A stretch of DNA of 6,105 nt from Pseudomonadota bacterium (GTDB taxonomy: Bacteria; Bdellovibrionota; Oligoflexia; Oligoflexales; Oligoflexaceae), in assembly GCA_029556045.1 (NCBI GenBank), contig JAKQGS010000371.1, positions 1-6,105 on the forward strand, read 5' to 3'. Position 1 is the first letter of the stretch. Each line of letters starts with the position of its first letter. Under the pieces are notes generated by a model. The model did no database searches. It worked only from the letters and a program-made list of their open reading frames with translations, and was not told where the DNA came from. The position numbers and the translations under genes were made by a program. This document shows positions 5,991 to 6,105 of this stretch, piece by piece.

Positions 5991-6105
5991 GAAGCCATCT
6001 CATAAATGTTTCTTCATAACTATTGCCAGACAAGCCATATGGACGATGGCCTCATAATTCTCCAGGTATCTTTCCCACCTCGTGACGACTCGACGGTAGT
6101 TTTGT
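5991..6105 (-). mobile_element. IS5-like insertion sequence, one end (runs out of the window)
   Basis: The transposase 3' end and the sequence GAAGCCATCTCATAAATG at 5991-6008 mark the right end of an insertion sequence. The inferred boundary is between 5990 and 5991. The bases just outside are TTA (5988-5990), which fits the TNA target duplication of several IS5-family groups; TTAG would fit the YTAR type. The other end is outside the window, so terminal inverted repeat and duplication cannot be confirmed. The element sits 83 bp before the start of the hutD-like gene with its transposase pointing toward it. Confidence 0.65.
6000..6105 (-). CDS. IS5-like transposase, C-terminal fragment (partial)
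   Basis: On the - strand an open frame enters at 6104 and gives 34 residues before TGA at 6002-6000. It reads QNYRRVVTRWERYLENYEAI followed by VHMACLAIVMKKHL. The 'YRRvvTRwEry..Ny.a.vh.A....' pattern is the familiar C-terminus of DDE transposases of the IS5/IS427/IS1031 group, after the catalytic Glu. The catalytic residues themselves are outside the window. The stop codon lies only 9 bp inside the inferred IS end, so the last codons fall in the terminal repeat, as is common in these compact elements. Exact subgroup and whether the copy is intact cannot be judged. Confidence 0.72.
   Translation of the reverse strand, partial: QNYRRVVTRWERYLENYEAIVHMACLAIVMKKHL

Noticed and set aside
1..6105. 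CRISPR array, tRNA or rRNA gene, toxin-antitoxin pair or phage genes
   Set aside because: No regularly spaced repeats, no cloverleaf-like sequence and no unassigned gap large enough to hold such a system; the longest non-coding stretch is about 128 bp.

Overview
The window comes from a Gram-negative bacterium, most likely a proteobacterium. The base composition is moderate, all genes have ordinary Shine-Dalgarno sites, an exported zinc-dependent phospholipase C-like protein is present, and orphan HutD/Ves and FAHD1/YcgM-type proteins are common in that phylum. I cannot name the species from the sequence alone.

Layout: (1) Positions 2-1158, + strand: the 3' end of one peptide/nickel-type ABC transporter permease (DppB/OppB family) followed by a complete partner permease (DppC/OppC family). 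A strong intrinsic terminator at 1211-1248 closes this operon, and no ATPase genes follow it. (2) Positions 1287-5907, - strand, read from right to left: a HutD/Ves-family cupin, a fumarylacetoacetate hydrolase family protein of the FAHD1/YcgM type, acetyl-CoA synthetase (acs), an ArsC/YfgD-like thioredoxin-fold protein and, after a 118-nt gap with a strongly strand-asymmetric G/C tract, an exported zinc phospholipase C-like protein. The FAH gene and acs overlap by one base (TAATG) and acs and arsC are 2 nt apart, so these three are surely co-transcribed. HutD lies 65 nt upstream and probably heads the operon. The phospholipase-like gene may be its last gene or a separate unit. (3) Positions 5991-6105: one end of an IS5-like insertion sequence with the last 34 codons of its transposase, inserted just upstream of the - strand operon.

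How the genes may work together: FAHD1/YcgM-type enzymes cleave acylpyruvates or decarboxylate oxaloacetate. If the substrate is acetylpyruvate, the products are pyruvate and acetate, and the translationally coupled Acs would turn that acetate into acetyl-CoA. This is inference from adjacency and family knowledge. The roles of HutD and the ArsC-like protein in the operon are unknown.

I found no clear new defence, RNA or mobile system. The points most worth a second look are the FAH-Acs coupling, the overlapping palindromes beside the IS junction upstream of hutD, a run of nine Gs inside the EAA motif of the permease, and the purine/pyrimidine tract between arsC and the phospholipase-like gene.
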